DNA from: Mucor racemosus | Taxonomy: Eukaryota > Mucoromycota > Mucoromycetes > Mucorales > Mucoraceae | Assembly (NCBI GenBank): GCA_027405735.1 | Contig: JAPEHQ010000006.1 | Location: forward strand, 2,170,001 to 2,234,000 | Reading direction: 5' to 3' | DNA: 64,000 nt | Shown here: positions 33,397 to 45,489 of the stretch, in pieces | How positions within the stretch are numbered: the stretch's first letter is position 1 | Layout: each line of letters opens with the position of its first letter | Position numbers and translations under genes: made by a program | The notes under the pieces: model-generated | What the model was told of the DNA's origin: nothing | Seen by the model: the letters and a program-made list of their open reading frames with translations, nothing else | Database searches by the model: none

Positions 33397-36300
33397 GGTT
33401 TTTAAATTACATTTGCTTTTATTAATATAGATTGTAGACAATACAATAATTCAATACGTTGTTGATGTAGAGCAACACATGCAAGAACCAATATATTTAT
33501 TTACGATTATCATCATTTGTAAATATGCTTATAGTTATAATGTTTACATCAACAATGGTTTTTGTGCGAGCATAAACTTAAATAACACTTACTGCTTAAA
33601 TTTATATGCAAGCCAAATCTAAGAATATAGATGTTACTTTATCACACATAAAATTTAAATAAATTAACCTTCTTTAAACTTACTATTTTAGTTTACAATT
33701 GTCAGCTGTGAAAAGATTTGTTTTCAAGTATAGCTATGATCAAAGCTATGGTTATTATACAAGACATTAGATTATTTGTTTTTGTTTATTTCTATATCAT
33801 TTAAAATTTTATTACTTTTCTGAAACATTTCGTGGGTTTGTAGCCAGTTCTAGCGTTTTATTGAGTAAATATAAATATTATTGCCTTCGATTTGATCAGA
33901 TAATCAAGAAGTACGTCCAACAATACATTAGTAAATAATGATATTTGATCTTTAAATGCGGTTAAATGAAAATATCAGTCTCTGAGTATAACGACTGCTA
34001 CCTATAGTAAAAATATTAGCCCCTTGTGTTAGCATGCGTATTTAGATAAAAGAAAAGAATATCAGCTTGATTGATAGTCTGACATGCCTTATCAAACGAC
34101 AAACGGTGAATAATATCCTTGGAATATGAAAGCAACAAAAGAGAACCAACGCAAGTAGAAAAGGATTCTAAAGGCTTTGTCGTTTTCGAGGATATTAAAC
34201 AGCCAATTTTGAAGCCAATTCCATTTCTAACTCATATTGAAATGTAGTTCTTATACATAGTCTTTTAAACCAAAACCTAGAAGCTCTTGGTTCTTTTTTT
34301 ACCATTAATTTTTCTAGTAATAAAGCCTACGTTCTCCATGATAAATGTTACTAGTCTTTATTATTATTCTTTCTAAAAATAAGATTGTATGTATCCATAA
34401 ACTCTCAGGCTTTACATTATTTAGCACAATTAAAACCTTGTTAAATTGCTCATTTCAACCAATGTAAAAGCAGCATCACAACGCATGAATCATAAATTAA
34501 GCAAAATACGCAATATCTGTTATCATAGAAAAATACATTTTTGTTAACAGAAAAACCGCCTGTCATATCATACATTCATCAAAAAATTGCAAAAGCGGCC
34601 CATAGAACGACGCCGTAATTGAGCATAGCAAGATTTAACGGCTAAGTTTCTTATACTATAGTATATCTAAGTTTTAAATAAAAAAAAGCGTTTTTTTATG
34701 CTTTTCCTATATTTAACTACGTACAGTCTGAAAATTCAGTTTTTGTAGCGGACATTTTTCGGGGCTCATTTTATCCTTACCAACACACATGATTTTCATC
34801 AAAAAACAGGAAAATCAAATTTTGATACCAAAGTCAACGTTTAAATGTACTACATTGTGAGAGAAAATTGTAGCCATAGCTAATACACATTCTATACAAG
34901 TTTAATATAAAATGCTAAGTAATAAAAATTTGCACTTTTGCCCCCAAAACGGATTTTTGGTTAAAGGATTTTCATGTAATATTTTGCAATAAAAATTTTT
35001 GTTATTTTTTATTGAACAAATAGAGCGCCAAATGTTGTCTATGTGCATATTTTTTGCTTTTATAATTGTTAGTATAATTAACTCTAGATTTGCAAAATCA
35101 GAAAAAAAAATGAAAAAATGTCAAAATTGATGATCTGGACAAAAATAATTTTTGAAATTAATATTCCGCTTATAAGCCTTGTAAGTCTTAAAAATAAGAG
35201 ATTTTATAATACTTGAAAATTTTCTCAAGAATTTACGATGTTGTACCCACTTGATTCAAGCTTATTTCTGTAAACCATTATACATGTTAATATTGTATGG
35301 TAGTTTATTCAATGATAGTATAGTTTTACTTTATAATTATTGCGCTAGAGGTTATTTACATTACGTTTTAGTCTTACCTTTCCAATATTATAAACATAAA
35401 CATGGCCATCGCTGGAACCTATTGCCGCCTTTTTACTCTCTTTGTCGCAAGCCAATTTATTCAATAATGCTTTACCAGAACCAACTTAAGTACTTAAAAA
35501 TGGTTCCTCGGTATTTGCATTCAAATTCCATAAATTAAATTGACTGGTTCCATCGTTCCATCTACAGTAGTATTAAACGTATCATCAGTCCGCCTTATGA
35601 TAAATGTCAACCTAAAATCAGAAACATCCCACTGCCATTGTTATAAGTTATAAGCTATGAAAAGCTTGATTTTTAATAATACAGCAATGATATAAAAAAC
35701 GAGATAATACTAATAGCATATGGTGATGAGTATTTAACATCTAAGTTTGATAAGGTATGCTTTTAAATCCCTTTAAAAATCCTGAGACAAACACAACGTC
35801 TTGGTTCTGTGATTTGTATCCATCAGAATGTTGCGATTTCCACTACACAATAAGTGTATCTATTATCAACCTTGACCTCGATGTACATTGGGTATCAGTT
35901 TTTTACCAGTTGTATTTTCTCTGATTCATTAATATTCAATCATATTAAACGATGATTTGTAGCATCGCCAAAAAAAAAAGAATAAAGGCTTCAAGGATTG
36001 TCTGTATATCAAATTATGCAATTTAGTAGCAATGATTGTACTTACGTATGCTTTTTAAACCTATTGATGCTAATCAGAATAATTAGTACTATTATTCAAA
36101 AGTAAGCTTTGCTTTATACATTTACATTCACCAATTTTTCTGTTTTTAGATATAGACTTTCGACAAAAATGCATTGATTATAACGTATATTATGATGGAA
36201 CAAAGTAGCTAATAAGTCTTGGATGTTTTTTTTTTATCGAAAAAAATATTATAACATTCCCTAACATTAACAGTTAATAATTTGTTCCCAAATAAATAAT

Positions 36301-36808
36301 AGGAAAAACATGTACTTGCACCTGCTGCTTAATTTTAGTTTATGAAAAATATTGTTTTTTTTGCGGTAGTTTTAAACATAAATAAAAGAGCTGCGGAAAG
36401 AGTAGAGAAGAAAAAAAAATAACTCTAAATCAGTCGAGTTTATATGTTACAAACAGAAATTTACAAAGGCATAAATACTTTTAGTGTTACCAAATAGGTT
36501 GTTGTCGTTGTTCCCATTTGGTCCCCGAAAGAAGAACATGGGCAGAACTCTTTCAAACCCCAAATTTCAAATTGATATATCTCGTCAATAAGGCAATTCT
36601 GTTGAATAAGAGTGACTCACGCCTGCTTAAACCATTCAAATTATCTTCGTTATTAATTATATTATAATTAACATACTTTAGTAAATTGACTAAAAAACCT
36701 TGATCTCATTGCTCTGCTCATCTGAACATGATGATCTGCACAAATTTTTTTATTCTGCCCATCTGTGCAGATCATTATCCCATGGGAAGCATCAGTTCGG
36801 CCGTAGTG
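33397..36808 (-). repeat. Repeat P, palindrome 2, right arm (P2R), with intact outer terminus
   Basis: Inverse of 31146-33103 in its inner half; the outer half continues through dynein exons, the LNPF frame and the terminal region to GTTCGGCCGTAGTG at 36808. An unmatched block of about 230 bp lies at 34170-34405. Compared with the copy at 52.8-55.9 kb it lacks about 0.8 kb near 36150. Confidence 0.72.
35378..35590 (-). pseudogene. Captured dynein intermediate chain exons (copy D4)
   Basis: The downstream exon lies at 35476-35378 (minus), with KALLNKLACDKES, KKAAIGSSDGHVYVYNIG-like codons and a GTAAG donor; the Trp of the AWDK segment is changed to Cys and small insertions disrupt the frame. 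The upstream exon occupies about 35500-35590 with LNWNLNANTEEP-like remnants. Decay here is greater than in D1-D3. Confidence 0.65.
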
Positions 36809-37837
36809 GAAGGTGATAACGTATGATATTTGGTTGCATACAACAGGCTATTTTGTTACTATCAAACGTTTTTAGCATGTAATTCCACTGCAACCTCAAT
36901 TTAGGCGCTTAATTTTTACAATCAATTTTAGGTTATTTATTTGCCAATACCTTAGGGCAGTGCATTTATATTCTTGTATTAATCCTTTTGTTTTAGGGCA
37001 GATATCAATAGCTAAAGAGGGCAGCAGCTACATCTTTTATCAAGGTTTGACTCAATATTAGGCGAGAAAATTCGGAAATCTTTTGAAAACCATTTGAAGC
37101 CTAATTTTTATAACAGTAGAAAATCGACAACAACAAAAAGTCCATTTATCTCGAGGGATTTTGATCCTCGTAATTCCTAATTTACATGATAGTAGGTACA
37201 TATTTTCGACACAATTATATTGAGTGGCAACTTTTACAAGTTATCTTGTGTCGAAAAAATCTATGCTAAAGTGCGCCTATATATAGTTTGTTGCGTATTT
37301 TTTATTGAAAAAAATCAAAATAAGATCTCTATAATGAATATTGATCCAAGAAGTAAGCCCTAATTTTACATTATGTTTGGTTCTATACTTGCTAAATAAA
37401 CCGTCCAAGCTTCAGCTTCCATGGATTATTGTGCATTTGGTAAGTTTGAACAAGCTGGTTACCTGCTATTTACACTTACGAAGGTCAGTAAACTCATTAG
37501 TTCTCGCCGAATATAGAGCCAAATGAGCTCCCGCTGCAATGATTGGTAAGTCTAGTGTTGATATACAGAATTGCAAAAGTTTAGCTTCCCAAGTTGTTGT
37601 GGAAATGGGAAATGAAAACGCACGCTTGTGTAGATTATTTTGTATTTGGGTTGTTTCAGATATTCTTTGAAAATTTTTATAAATCAAATAATGTTTCAAA
37701 ATTGAATTTTAAAGTTGTACATAATGTGCAATGAGCACACAATTAACATATCTTGATTTCATTAGCTAATAGCTGTTTTTGAATGATTAAAACACGACTT
37801 TCAAAGAGAAACCTGCCTTCCTCTACTTGAAAAATTC
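36809..37837. other. Mixed repeat debris and a possible gene remnant
   Basis: Just outside the P2 terminus are short pieces of S and T (GAAGGTGATAACGTATGAT, ACGTTTTTAGCATGTAATTCC). A minus-strand frame at 37699-37466 (77 codons) contains ISTTTWEAKLLQFCISTLD and PIIAAGAHLALYSARTNEF before a possible GTAAGT donor at about 37485; it looks like a coding remnant but I do not recognise it. Words such as AATTTTTACAATCAATTTTAGG at 36907 recur near 38700. Confidence 0.35.
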
Positions 37838-38680
37838 AAAACTTTGAGGTTTCATATCTCTACAAAAAAGTAAGATATACTATTATTTTTTAATAACAAA
37901 CCTAACCTGTTTTAAAGTGCTCTATAACATATTCAAGTATAAAAAAACTTGAGGTACTTTTTTTTTTCAAATCCCTTTTTTTGACCATTTTGTAATAGAT
38001 TACAAAGTATTCAGTATATTAACCAACGCGCTTTTTACATTCATATCACAGATCTCATTGAGTTTTATCCGACCAAATTTAGTTTTTTTCAAAATATTGA
38101 TTTTTTGTCGAGATATTCTCAAAAATGTGTATAAAGAAATACTTTCGATTTTAGCTTCAATTTTTCCCCTGTATACCCTCATCTCAAATTCTGAATTTGA
38201 AAAAAAATTGACAAAAATCTCGTTTTCTCTACGAAAAATGCAGCTAGAAGGTTCAGTAATAGCTCACTCAATAGATAATTGTTTTGCGCATTATTTTAGT
38301 AATTAAAATTTAAAGTATGTTTATAGAAAATGATGTATATCTTCAAAGAACCTTCAAAATTTCAATCGCATTTTACTCAAAATTTAATGTGTAATAATTG
38401 TCTAAATTTTATTTCAGAGGATACAGAATCCCAAACTGTACGAGAGCCATCTGATTTATTTGGTCTACTTACTTTGCAGTTCATGAGCTATTAGACGACT
38501 TTCTTATCATTTTTTATTGTAATCACAAATAAATTTTGGGGCTCAGTTATTATAGGCTGTAGGCTGTAACATGAACTATTGTTTTGACTATCTCGATGAA
38601 AATTCAATATTTTTCGCTCAAACAAAAAATGTATAGTAGTTTTTAGTTGGATCTATTTTGTGAATACAAAAAATTAGCAC
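37838..38680 (+). repeat. Repeat Q, copy 2 (5' truncated)
   Basis: Shorter than the other copies: it starts in the middle of Q (AATTCAAAACTTTGAGG) and ends at TTTGTGAATACAAAAAAT, the same right end as copy 1. No conserved protein is evident. Confidence 0.62.
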
Positions 38681-38886
38681 ATCAATTTAGATGCTTAATT
38701 TTGTACAATCAATTTTAGGTCAAATTAAGTCAATGCTAGGCTATTCCAGTACACTTATATTCGCGCAATTTGTTCTCCACAAAAATGCTCATTTTCTTCC
38801 GATCCGTGATTATCTCAATATATTATCCATCTAGCAAATAACACAGATTCTAGAGCTCTTTTATGCATATCTAGTCGCTCAATGGT

Positions 38887-39084
38887 ATGGTTCCAAAAGT
38901 CAAAATATCTACAAACGTCAATGATGTTAGGGACAAACGGGATCATTACTCCAAGTCGCCTGTCAATTTATCATTTTACAGAATCGACCAAATCGCGCGC
39001 CTAATGAAAGAGGAAAAACTCAGATATCACTTGTGGGTGTATGATGGGCCGCGTCATCTTGACGAAGCTAAACTATTTACATGA
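38887..39084 (+). CDS. Short open frame upstream of RPN13, unrecognised
   Basis: A 65-codon frame with a real ATG, relatively GC-rich for the region and rich in charged residues (NVNDVRDKRDHYSK, RLMKEEKLRYHLWVYDGP). It ends 75 nt before the RPN13 start codon on the same strand. It could be a remnant of a degraded gene, a small gene, or an upstream frame in a long RPN13 leader. No family is recognised. Confidence 0.25.
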   Translation: MVPKVKISTNVNDVRDKRDHYSKSPVNLSFYRIDQIARLMKEEKLRYHLWVYDGPRHLDEAKLFT

Positions 39085-39159
39085 ATAAAGAAGCTCCTGT
39101 AGTTTTCTTTTTTTGCTTTTGAATTCAATCTTTTATATCTTGTTAAATATTTGTAAAAT

Positions 39160-40412
39160 ATGAGTCTTTTCCCAACTGCACAAAGAAACACCCACCTTGT
39201 TGAGTTTAATGCTGGCAAAGTTGTTAGAGAAGGTTCAACCTTGAAGCCAGATACAAGAAAGGGGTAATTAAAAAAGAGTGATTATATGCAGTGAAAACTT
39301 GATACTGATTTCATATTATTCTCTAGTGTTGTATATATGGACCAGGTAACTAATTTACGAAAATGATAGATAGGACCTTTGAATATTTAGTGATAACAAT
39401 AATTTAGAGTGATGATCAATTGATGCATTTTTACTGGAGAGAACGTAAAGCAGCCGACCCAGAGGACGTTAGTAATGATTCACTTTGCACAGCAGCCTTC
39501 GATGCTAAATTCAATTTGTAGGATTTCATTATTTTTCCTGATGAGGCAGAATTACTTCGTGTGAATGAGTGTACGACAGGTCGTGTTTATATTTTGAAGT
39601 TTAAATCTTCTAGTCAGAAAGTTTTCTACTGGATGCAAAGCAAAAACGATGAAAAGGATGACGAACTTGTAAATCGTGTCAATCAACTCATTAACGATCC
39701 TCAGAGTGCAGCTAACGATGGTGGCAGCCGTGATGGTGATCTTGAATATGAGGGCAATGCCCATTCTGATTTGATGCAAATTTTAGGTGGAGGTAGTCAA
39801 GGCGATTTAGACATGAATATGACACAAGATAATCTTTTGCAATTCATTCAAAATGCTGGTGGTTTAAGGTATATTATAAAATCAATTCAGTTTCTAAACA
39901 TTTATTAAAAAATATTTTTGTAGTGGCAATCTTTCATCATCTTTACCAGGCGCATCTGGTAACATCATTTCCGCCTCTAAATGGAATGAGTTACATAATA
40001 CTCTTTCAAATATCAATACTCCTGAAGAACAAGCATCTCTCGATTTAGGTGATGCCTTGGAGACTGATGCTGTCAATGCTATTTTGGCTGATTCAGATAT
40101 TAGATCTGCCCTTTTCCCTTTTGTAAGTGATAGCTCAGAAAGATCTCCAGAAGAGATCGAGCAATTGGTCCAAAGTCAACAATTTCAGCAAAGATTACAA
40201 ACATTGAATGCTGCCCTTCAGCAAGATGCCTTATCTTCTATCGTTGAATCTTTAGACACAGAAAAAGGTAATTTGAACGAGTGAAATAAAGCAAAAAAAA
40301 AAAAATTGATTTATTAACATTTATTTTAGATATTAAATCTTTCTTAAAGGCTGTTGAGGAACAAGCAAAGCGTAAGCAAAATCGCGATTCTGATGCCATG
40401 GATGAAGATTAG
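39160..40412 (+). CDS. RPN13: Proteasomal ubiquitin receptor Rpn13/ADRM1
   Basis: Six exons (39160-39263, 39327-39345, 39408-39467, 39522-39868, 39924-40267, 40330-40412) join in frame to 318 residues. The N-terminal Pru domain is clear: LVEFNAGKVV, KGVVYMDQSDDQLMHFYWR, LRVNECTTGRVYILKFKSS and VFYWMQSKND. The C-terminal deubiquitinase adaptor (DEUBAD) domain follows (SIVESLDTEKDIKSFLKAVE). Rpn13 sits on the 19S particle through Rpn2, binds ubiquitin with the Pru domain and recruits Uch37/UCHL5 through the C-terminus where that enzyme exists. The second exon is only 19 nt and the donor after exon 3 is GTTAGT. Having the C-terminal domain, it is like the animal and filamentous-fungal form rather than the short Pru-only budding-yeast protein. 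Confidence 0.95.
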
Positions 40413-40714
40413 TATAAACAATTTTCTTTTTTATACATTATACATAACAAAACCAAAAAATAAAAATTTTCAAATCAAAAATTCAAATGTACAAGAGAAT
40501 AAAATGGCTGGACTAGATATAATCTTTCACTAGTCAGAGTATCGAGTTCTTGTTTATTTTAATCTTTGTCTTTATTGTAGACCATCTCAACTCATAACTT
40601 TGTCAGTGAGAAGTCCTGTTTATAAGACATTTAATTATAAAATAGAAAAAAAGGATGAAAATAGCAAAAATGTAAAGGGGGTTTATACGTGTTGAATATC
40701 GGTATTTTAATCAA

Positions 40715-42110
40715 TCACTGGTGGCGTCGACGAGATGTTGATTTAACTACTTCTTCATAGCTTTTAACTCGACGAGATCTATATTGTCGAATGCGCTCAT
40801 ATTTGTAGATCAGATTGCCAATATCCTTTGCGACTACAAATAGACATCCTCCGAATACGTTGCGTTGAAATGGTTCAGGAAAATTGATTCTAATCCATTT
40901 TGATCTATTTAAAATACTAGAATAGGCGTGTTAATACAAAAAAAAACTTGCATATAGCAATTAGACATTTCACTAACCCCCCCATGCAACTACTGATCGC
41001 TGGCCATAATAGTGCTCCTAATACAGATAATCCAATACTAGTTGTACCTCTACCATTAATCATTTCCAATTCAAGATTGCGTTCTCTATCAGATATATCA
41101 CTAGATGATCCTCTACGTGGACGACTCGATGTATTTGATGATGATGATGACGATAATATTGATGCATCTTGCAAGGATAAATTTTTTGTTAAATAGCGCT
41201 GAGCAAATCGATAAGCATTTTTATAAAACAATCTATCTAAATGTCAGAAAAAGAAAATAATGCAAAATACTATCCATGTCATTTACCTAACCCAAGGCAT
41301 TAAGGTGATGGTTAAAGCCGGTGAGATAGGCCATGTGAGTCTGATATTTGAAGGACTATGTCCTGTTGCTCCCAAAACAGATACTGCTGCCACTGGTAAA
41401 ATAGCATCACCCCATCTGGTTTTGGTAGAAATCAAAATAACGGGTATCAGTGGTAATCCAATCCAAGTTTTATACGACCAGTGATTTGGATTTCCAATTA
41501 ATCTTTCGCCATCTCTTTGCCCAAACAATGTCGTTACAGAAAATGCACCATATGTGGTACAGGTGATCAATAAAGAGCATCCAAGTCCAAGAACAGTAAT
41601 ATAAGGTGCGCTAGTTCGTACAAGAGAATCGACTACGGTTAATAATGCCAATGTAATGTTGTTACTTTGTGCTAAATAATAAGGCGTTGCACATTGTGGA
41701 CATTTCACTTTTTTTGTTGGTGATGCCTTTTGGTTTTCAGCAATCCAATCTAATAAACAAGTTTGGTGGGCTTCTAATGAGCACTTGCAAGGCTTTACCC
41801 ATTTTCCTTGAGAGTCAGAACTATCACCGAAACAAATCCAACAACGACGCTCTTCAGCTACGGCTCGAGCAGGTTGTCTAGGAGCTAATATTGTTGAAGA
41901 ATCTGAAGAGTCTGCTAAAGATATGACACTGCTGCTGCTGCTGTTGTTATTACTATTATCGCTATCACCACTTCCGCTGATTGATATAGAGGAGCTTTGT
42001 GAATTCAACATGGGATCTGATGGATCTAAAATGTCATTGTTTAATATAATTGTGTTTGGCAATTCTTGGTCAATTGGTCTTGTTGTTCTCGGTAGTCTGA
42101 AATGAGCCAT
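40715..42110 (-). CDS. MARCH5-like RING-CH membrane E3 ubiquitin ligase
   Basis: Three exons (42110-41287, 41232-40978, 40916-40715) join in frame to 426 residues. A Ser-rich N-terminus leads into a C4HC3 RING-CH domain (RRCWICFGDSSDSQGKWVKP, CKCSLEAHQTCLLDWI, KVKCPQCATPYYLAQ). The membrane part resembles animal MARCH5/MITOL in its spacing and in TCTTYGAFSVTTLFG and GLPLIPVILISTKTRWGD. MARCH5 acts on the mitochondrial outer membrane, regulating fission factors and mitochondrial quality control; the same place here is inferred. The C-terminus ends in basic repeats (RQYRSRRVKSYEEVVK). The donor after exon 2 is GTTAGT inside a run of seven G. The gene faces RPN13 tail to tail and RPB7 head to head. 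Confidence 0.88.
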
Positions 42111-42538
42111 TGTTGAAAAATATAGAAAAAAGAAGAGTTCAATTATAATACTTTTTTTTTCACTTATTGAACATCGTCAACTGTGAAATGGTCTGCGGAG
42201 CTGTCTAATGTGCTCTTTTCTTTACCCTTTCGTGACGTAGATTTGGATGGATGTATCGAATTTTTTCCATCCTCTCAGTGTCTTTTTAATTCCTTTCAGA
42301 CAAGAAGCTGTGCTGGAACAACTCTTTTCATATCCTCCAGTATTCTCTTGTTAGGTTTTTTAACGTTTATTTAAAATATATATACGCGTTAATTTGATAT
42401 TGTACATATTTATATAAAAGAAGACATTTGATTAAAAAGAGGGTTTGTTTGATTTAATATTTTTCATTGCTAGAAACTAAAAAATTTTCTCGTTTAAAAA
42501 TTAGACACATTACAGCAATATATATATATATATAAATC
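42111..42538. promoter_or_regulatory. Shared upstream region of the E3 ligase gene and RPB7
   Basis: A 428-bp divergent spacer. It contains a TATATATATATA stretch just before the RPB7 start (about 42518-42534), which could act as a TATA element or be a simple repeat. A 63-codon frame at 42183-42374 shows no family features. Confidence 0.4.
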
Positions 42539-43383
42539 ATGTTTTTCTTGGTAAATAAATCCAGCATTTACGAGATTTTTCATGTAGAACAAATCATTAA
42601 TACCCTTTAACAGAAGGAATTGACACACACTATATCCTTACATCCTTCTTATTTTGGCCCTAATATGCAAGGCCAATTAAAAGACAAGTTATATGCTGAT
42701 GTCGAAGGCACATGTACTGGACGATATGGATATGTCATTACTGTTCTTTCACTCAATAATATTGGTAAAGGAAAAATCTTACCAGGTTCTGGTTTGGCAG
42801 AATTCAAGGTTAATTACCAAGCTATCGTTTTTAAACCTTATAAAGGAGAAGTCCTCGATGCAATCGTAACTACAGTAAATAAGGTATAGTACTAATTGTC
42901 GAGTGAGGGATTCATTGATCTGTTCTTATATCGTTGCAATTTATTTTCATTTGAAAGATGGGCTTTTTTGCTGACGTTGGGCCGTTACAAGTATTTGTTT
43001 CCAACCATGTAAGTCTTCATTTTTCTAGAACAGTTTACATGTACCGATATATCCTTTGTAGTTGATTCCCACAGATATGAGATTCGATGCTAATGGCAAT
43101 CCACCATGTTATTCATCTGAAGATCAGGTACGTGACAGTTGCGATATAGTTCAATGAAAAGGTTGCATTTATTTGACACTTTTATCATTGATTTGTTTTT
43201 CTACAGGTGATACAGAAAGATGTTCAAGTTAGATTAAAATTGGTAGGTACCCGTGTAGACGCAACTGAAATTGTAAGTATCAAACCTGGAGTAAGTATAA
43301 ATATGGGCATACTCATTTAGAATTATGTGTAGTTTGCAATTGGTACCATTAAAGAAGATTATCTCGGTGTTATTTCCTCATAA
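42539..43383 (+). CDS. RPB7: RNA polymerase II subunit Rpb7
   Basis: Six exons (42539-42550, 42614-42883, 42958-43008, 43062-43127, 43207-43272, 43333-43383) give exactly 171 residues, as in budding yeast. The protein starts [20 protein letters not shown], contains [17 protein letters not shown] and [20 protein letters not shown], and ends [20 protein letters not shown]. Rpb7 with Rpb4 forms the stalk of RNA polymerase II that binds nascent RNA and helps initiation and mRNA decay. The first exon has only 12 coding nucleotides. At the fifth donor (GTAAGT at 43273) a second GTAAGT 18 nt downstream could be used, adding six residues; the upstream one gives the family sequence. Confidence 0.96.
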
Positions 43384-44236
43384 ATCTCTCCTCCCACTTC
43401 CCTTTTTTTTCGTTCTACTCTCATTTTTATTATATAACTAATTCTTATAATCTTGAAGCAAGGATACATATGTGTGTTTGATTTGCCCAAGAATCGCTAT
43501 TGAGTAGTAACAACCGGAATATCTCCTTTTTTTTTTTTTTTATAAAGAAAAAATGTAAAAAATAAATTATAAATAAATATATAACCTCAATTGGTAATTT
43601 TGAATCTTTAAAGAATTTTATCAACTCTACCAAGCATCTTTGTAGATTGAAATTAAGTATGTCGAATTGTCGACAGTTATTCTACGTTTCTATGATTTTT
43701 TTATCGGGTAAATCAATGAATGAAAACCGCAAAATGGGATCAGCAGGCTGGCATATTGTATAAATTGTTGGTGATCTCAGTTCCATCTATACAAAGCATT
43801 AAGGAATCCCTAGCATGCATTGCGCTTTTTCATATGAATTAAAGGCATAATTGATGCTGTGTGCAATTTTTCATACTAAATATATGCAAAAAATATACGT
43901 ACATTTGCCTCCATATTCATTCGATCGAAATGAATGGTTTTAGATGTTCACAAAAAACTCTTTCTATTCTCCCCCAACGTTTACAAATTTAGGATTTCGA
44001 AGAGATAAAATATAGTATACATTCTTCGAAAACAGACTTTAATGCACTAGAAACGTATTGAATGACTAAGATCATACTTTTATGACATAAAAGCAAGTGT
44101 AATATCCACAAACTAATCAACTTTTGCAGTGCGAAATCCAAACTCGAAAGCTTATGAACATCACGTTAAATTCCTCTTAAAACAATATATTTCTTAAAAT
44201 TATAATACAAAAATATACAATACTATTTATCTACCG

Positions 44237-44365
44237 TTATTCATTAAAATAGTCGCCCCATGTCTCTTGTATCAAGGGAATTATGCTGTCAAACTGTGTT
44301 GTATCACCAGAAATCGCATAAATTTCCACTTTAAAGAGCGCATTATCTTTTCTTTTAGGAAGTTT
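44237..44365 (-). pseudogene. Possible terminal exon of an unidentified gene
   Basis: A possible acceptor (GCATTAG) is followed by 42 sense codons and a stop, reading KLPKRKDNALFKVEIYAISG, then DTTQFDSIIPLIQETWGDYF. The mixture of hydrophobic and charged residues looks like real protein and not chance, but no upstream exons could be joined, so it is probably a gene remnant. Family not recognised. Confidence 0.25.
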
Positions 44366-45225
44366 CTAATGCTCTTAAAGCACACCAAATGATTACTCTA
44401 GATCAGGAGATGTAATCTGTTGCAACTATTTAAGTTTTTGAGGGTATTAATTTTCCATCGATTTGGGTCGAGGGGTAGTAAGGCAAAACTTGAAGAAGTC
44501 GGAAAATGTTAAATTTCATCCCGAAAAAGAATTTTTTTACTAAGATATATATTTATAAAAATTGATTGTTAGTACTTAATCTAATATACTAAACTGTTTT
44601 TTTTTTATTATTCTCTGCTAGTTTTTTAAAATATCTTAAAAATTTCGTTTTTTCATCGTTTTGAGTATATATTCAAATTTAATATGATAAAATTGTAAAC
44701 AAAAAATTTCATGCTACTCAACTTACTGAATAGTATAAAGTTGAATAATAATGTTTTTCATGTTAGATATTAAATTTTTGGAGAAAAAATACTCTAATTG
44801 TCTTTTTTTTAAAAAAAAAATTGAAATTGAGAAAAAAATGGACAATGGCGATTTTATAAATTGAATCCCCGCTTTTGATGAAATTTATACCTCTGATTCA
44901 TCTGCAATTTTTGATTTAAGGCATACATCATACGTTTAAATCCAGTTAAATACTGAAAATAGAATAGAGAGATAGTAATTTACCTATTTGATGATATAAA
45001 TTGTAAAAAAGTGCTGTTTTTATAAAACAGATGACATATGAGCAATGATAATTGATTAGAAAAACTCAACCAATCTGCTACAAAACATGGATTTATTGTT
45101 TATTTCTATACAGAACAGCATATCAAATTAAATCCTGAAGAGATGCATTGATAACGGACGAATTCAACTGGCAAATCAGATAAACTAGGCACGACAGATA
45201 ATTTTATATGGTGATAGCAAAATGA

Positions 45226-45489
45226 ACAGGTATTGGCCAAAAAAAACTGTGGCCCCTTATTTATGTATTACGAAATAAAACAGGCAGTGAGGCTAATTCC
45301 GTTAGAGTTTACGATGATAAAGAAAAAAGAAAATCACGATGGACTGATTCTTCCGATGAAGACTTGCTGCAGTTGTCTTATAATTCAAAAAGATTATGTG
45401 ATGATTTTTATCTATTGGTTTTATATGTAAATCAATACAGGATTGGAATGCATCTTGATCAAGTGAGCTTTTTGTTTTATACAACTTGA
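45226..45489 (+). pseudogene. Coding-like fragment without start codon
   Basis: The frame is open for 87 codons between stops with no ATG near its beginning. It reads GIGQKKLWPLIYVLRNKTGS, then a charged block (VYDDKEKRKSRWTDSSDEDL) and LQLSYNSKRLCDDFYLLVLY. Composition is protein-like. AACAG before the first Gly could be an acceptor. No family is recognised and no other exons were found. Confidence 0.25.

Noticed and set aside
33059..33441. Overlapping frames sharing a 12-residue start at the centre of palindrome 2 (33059-33394 + and 33253-33441 -)
   Set aside because: The shared N-terminal residues come from the inverted inner ends of the P arms, and the remainder is the motif array read as codons. 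No coding signal.
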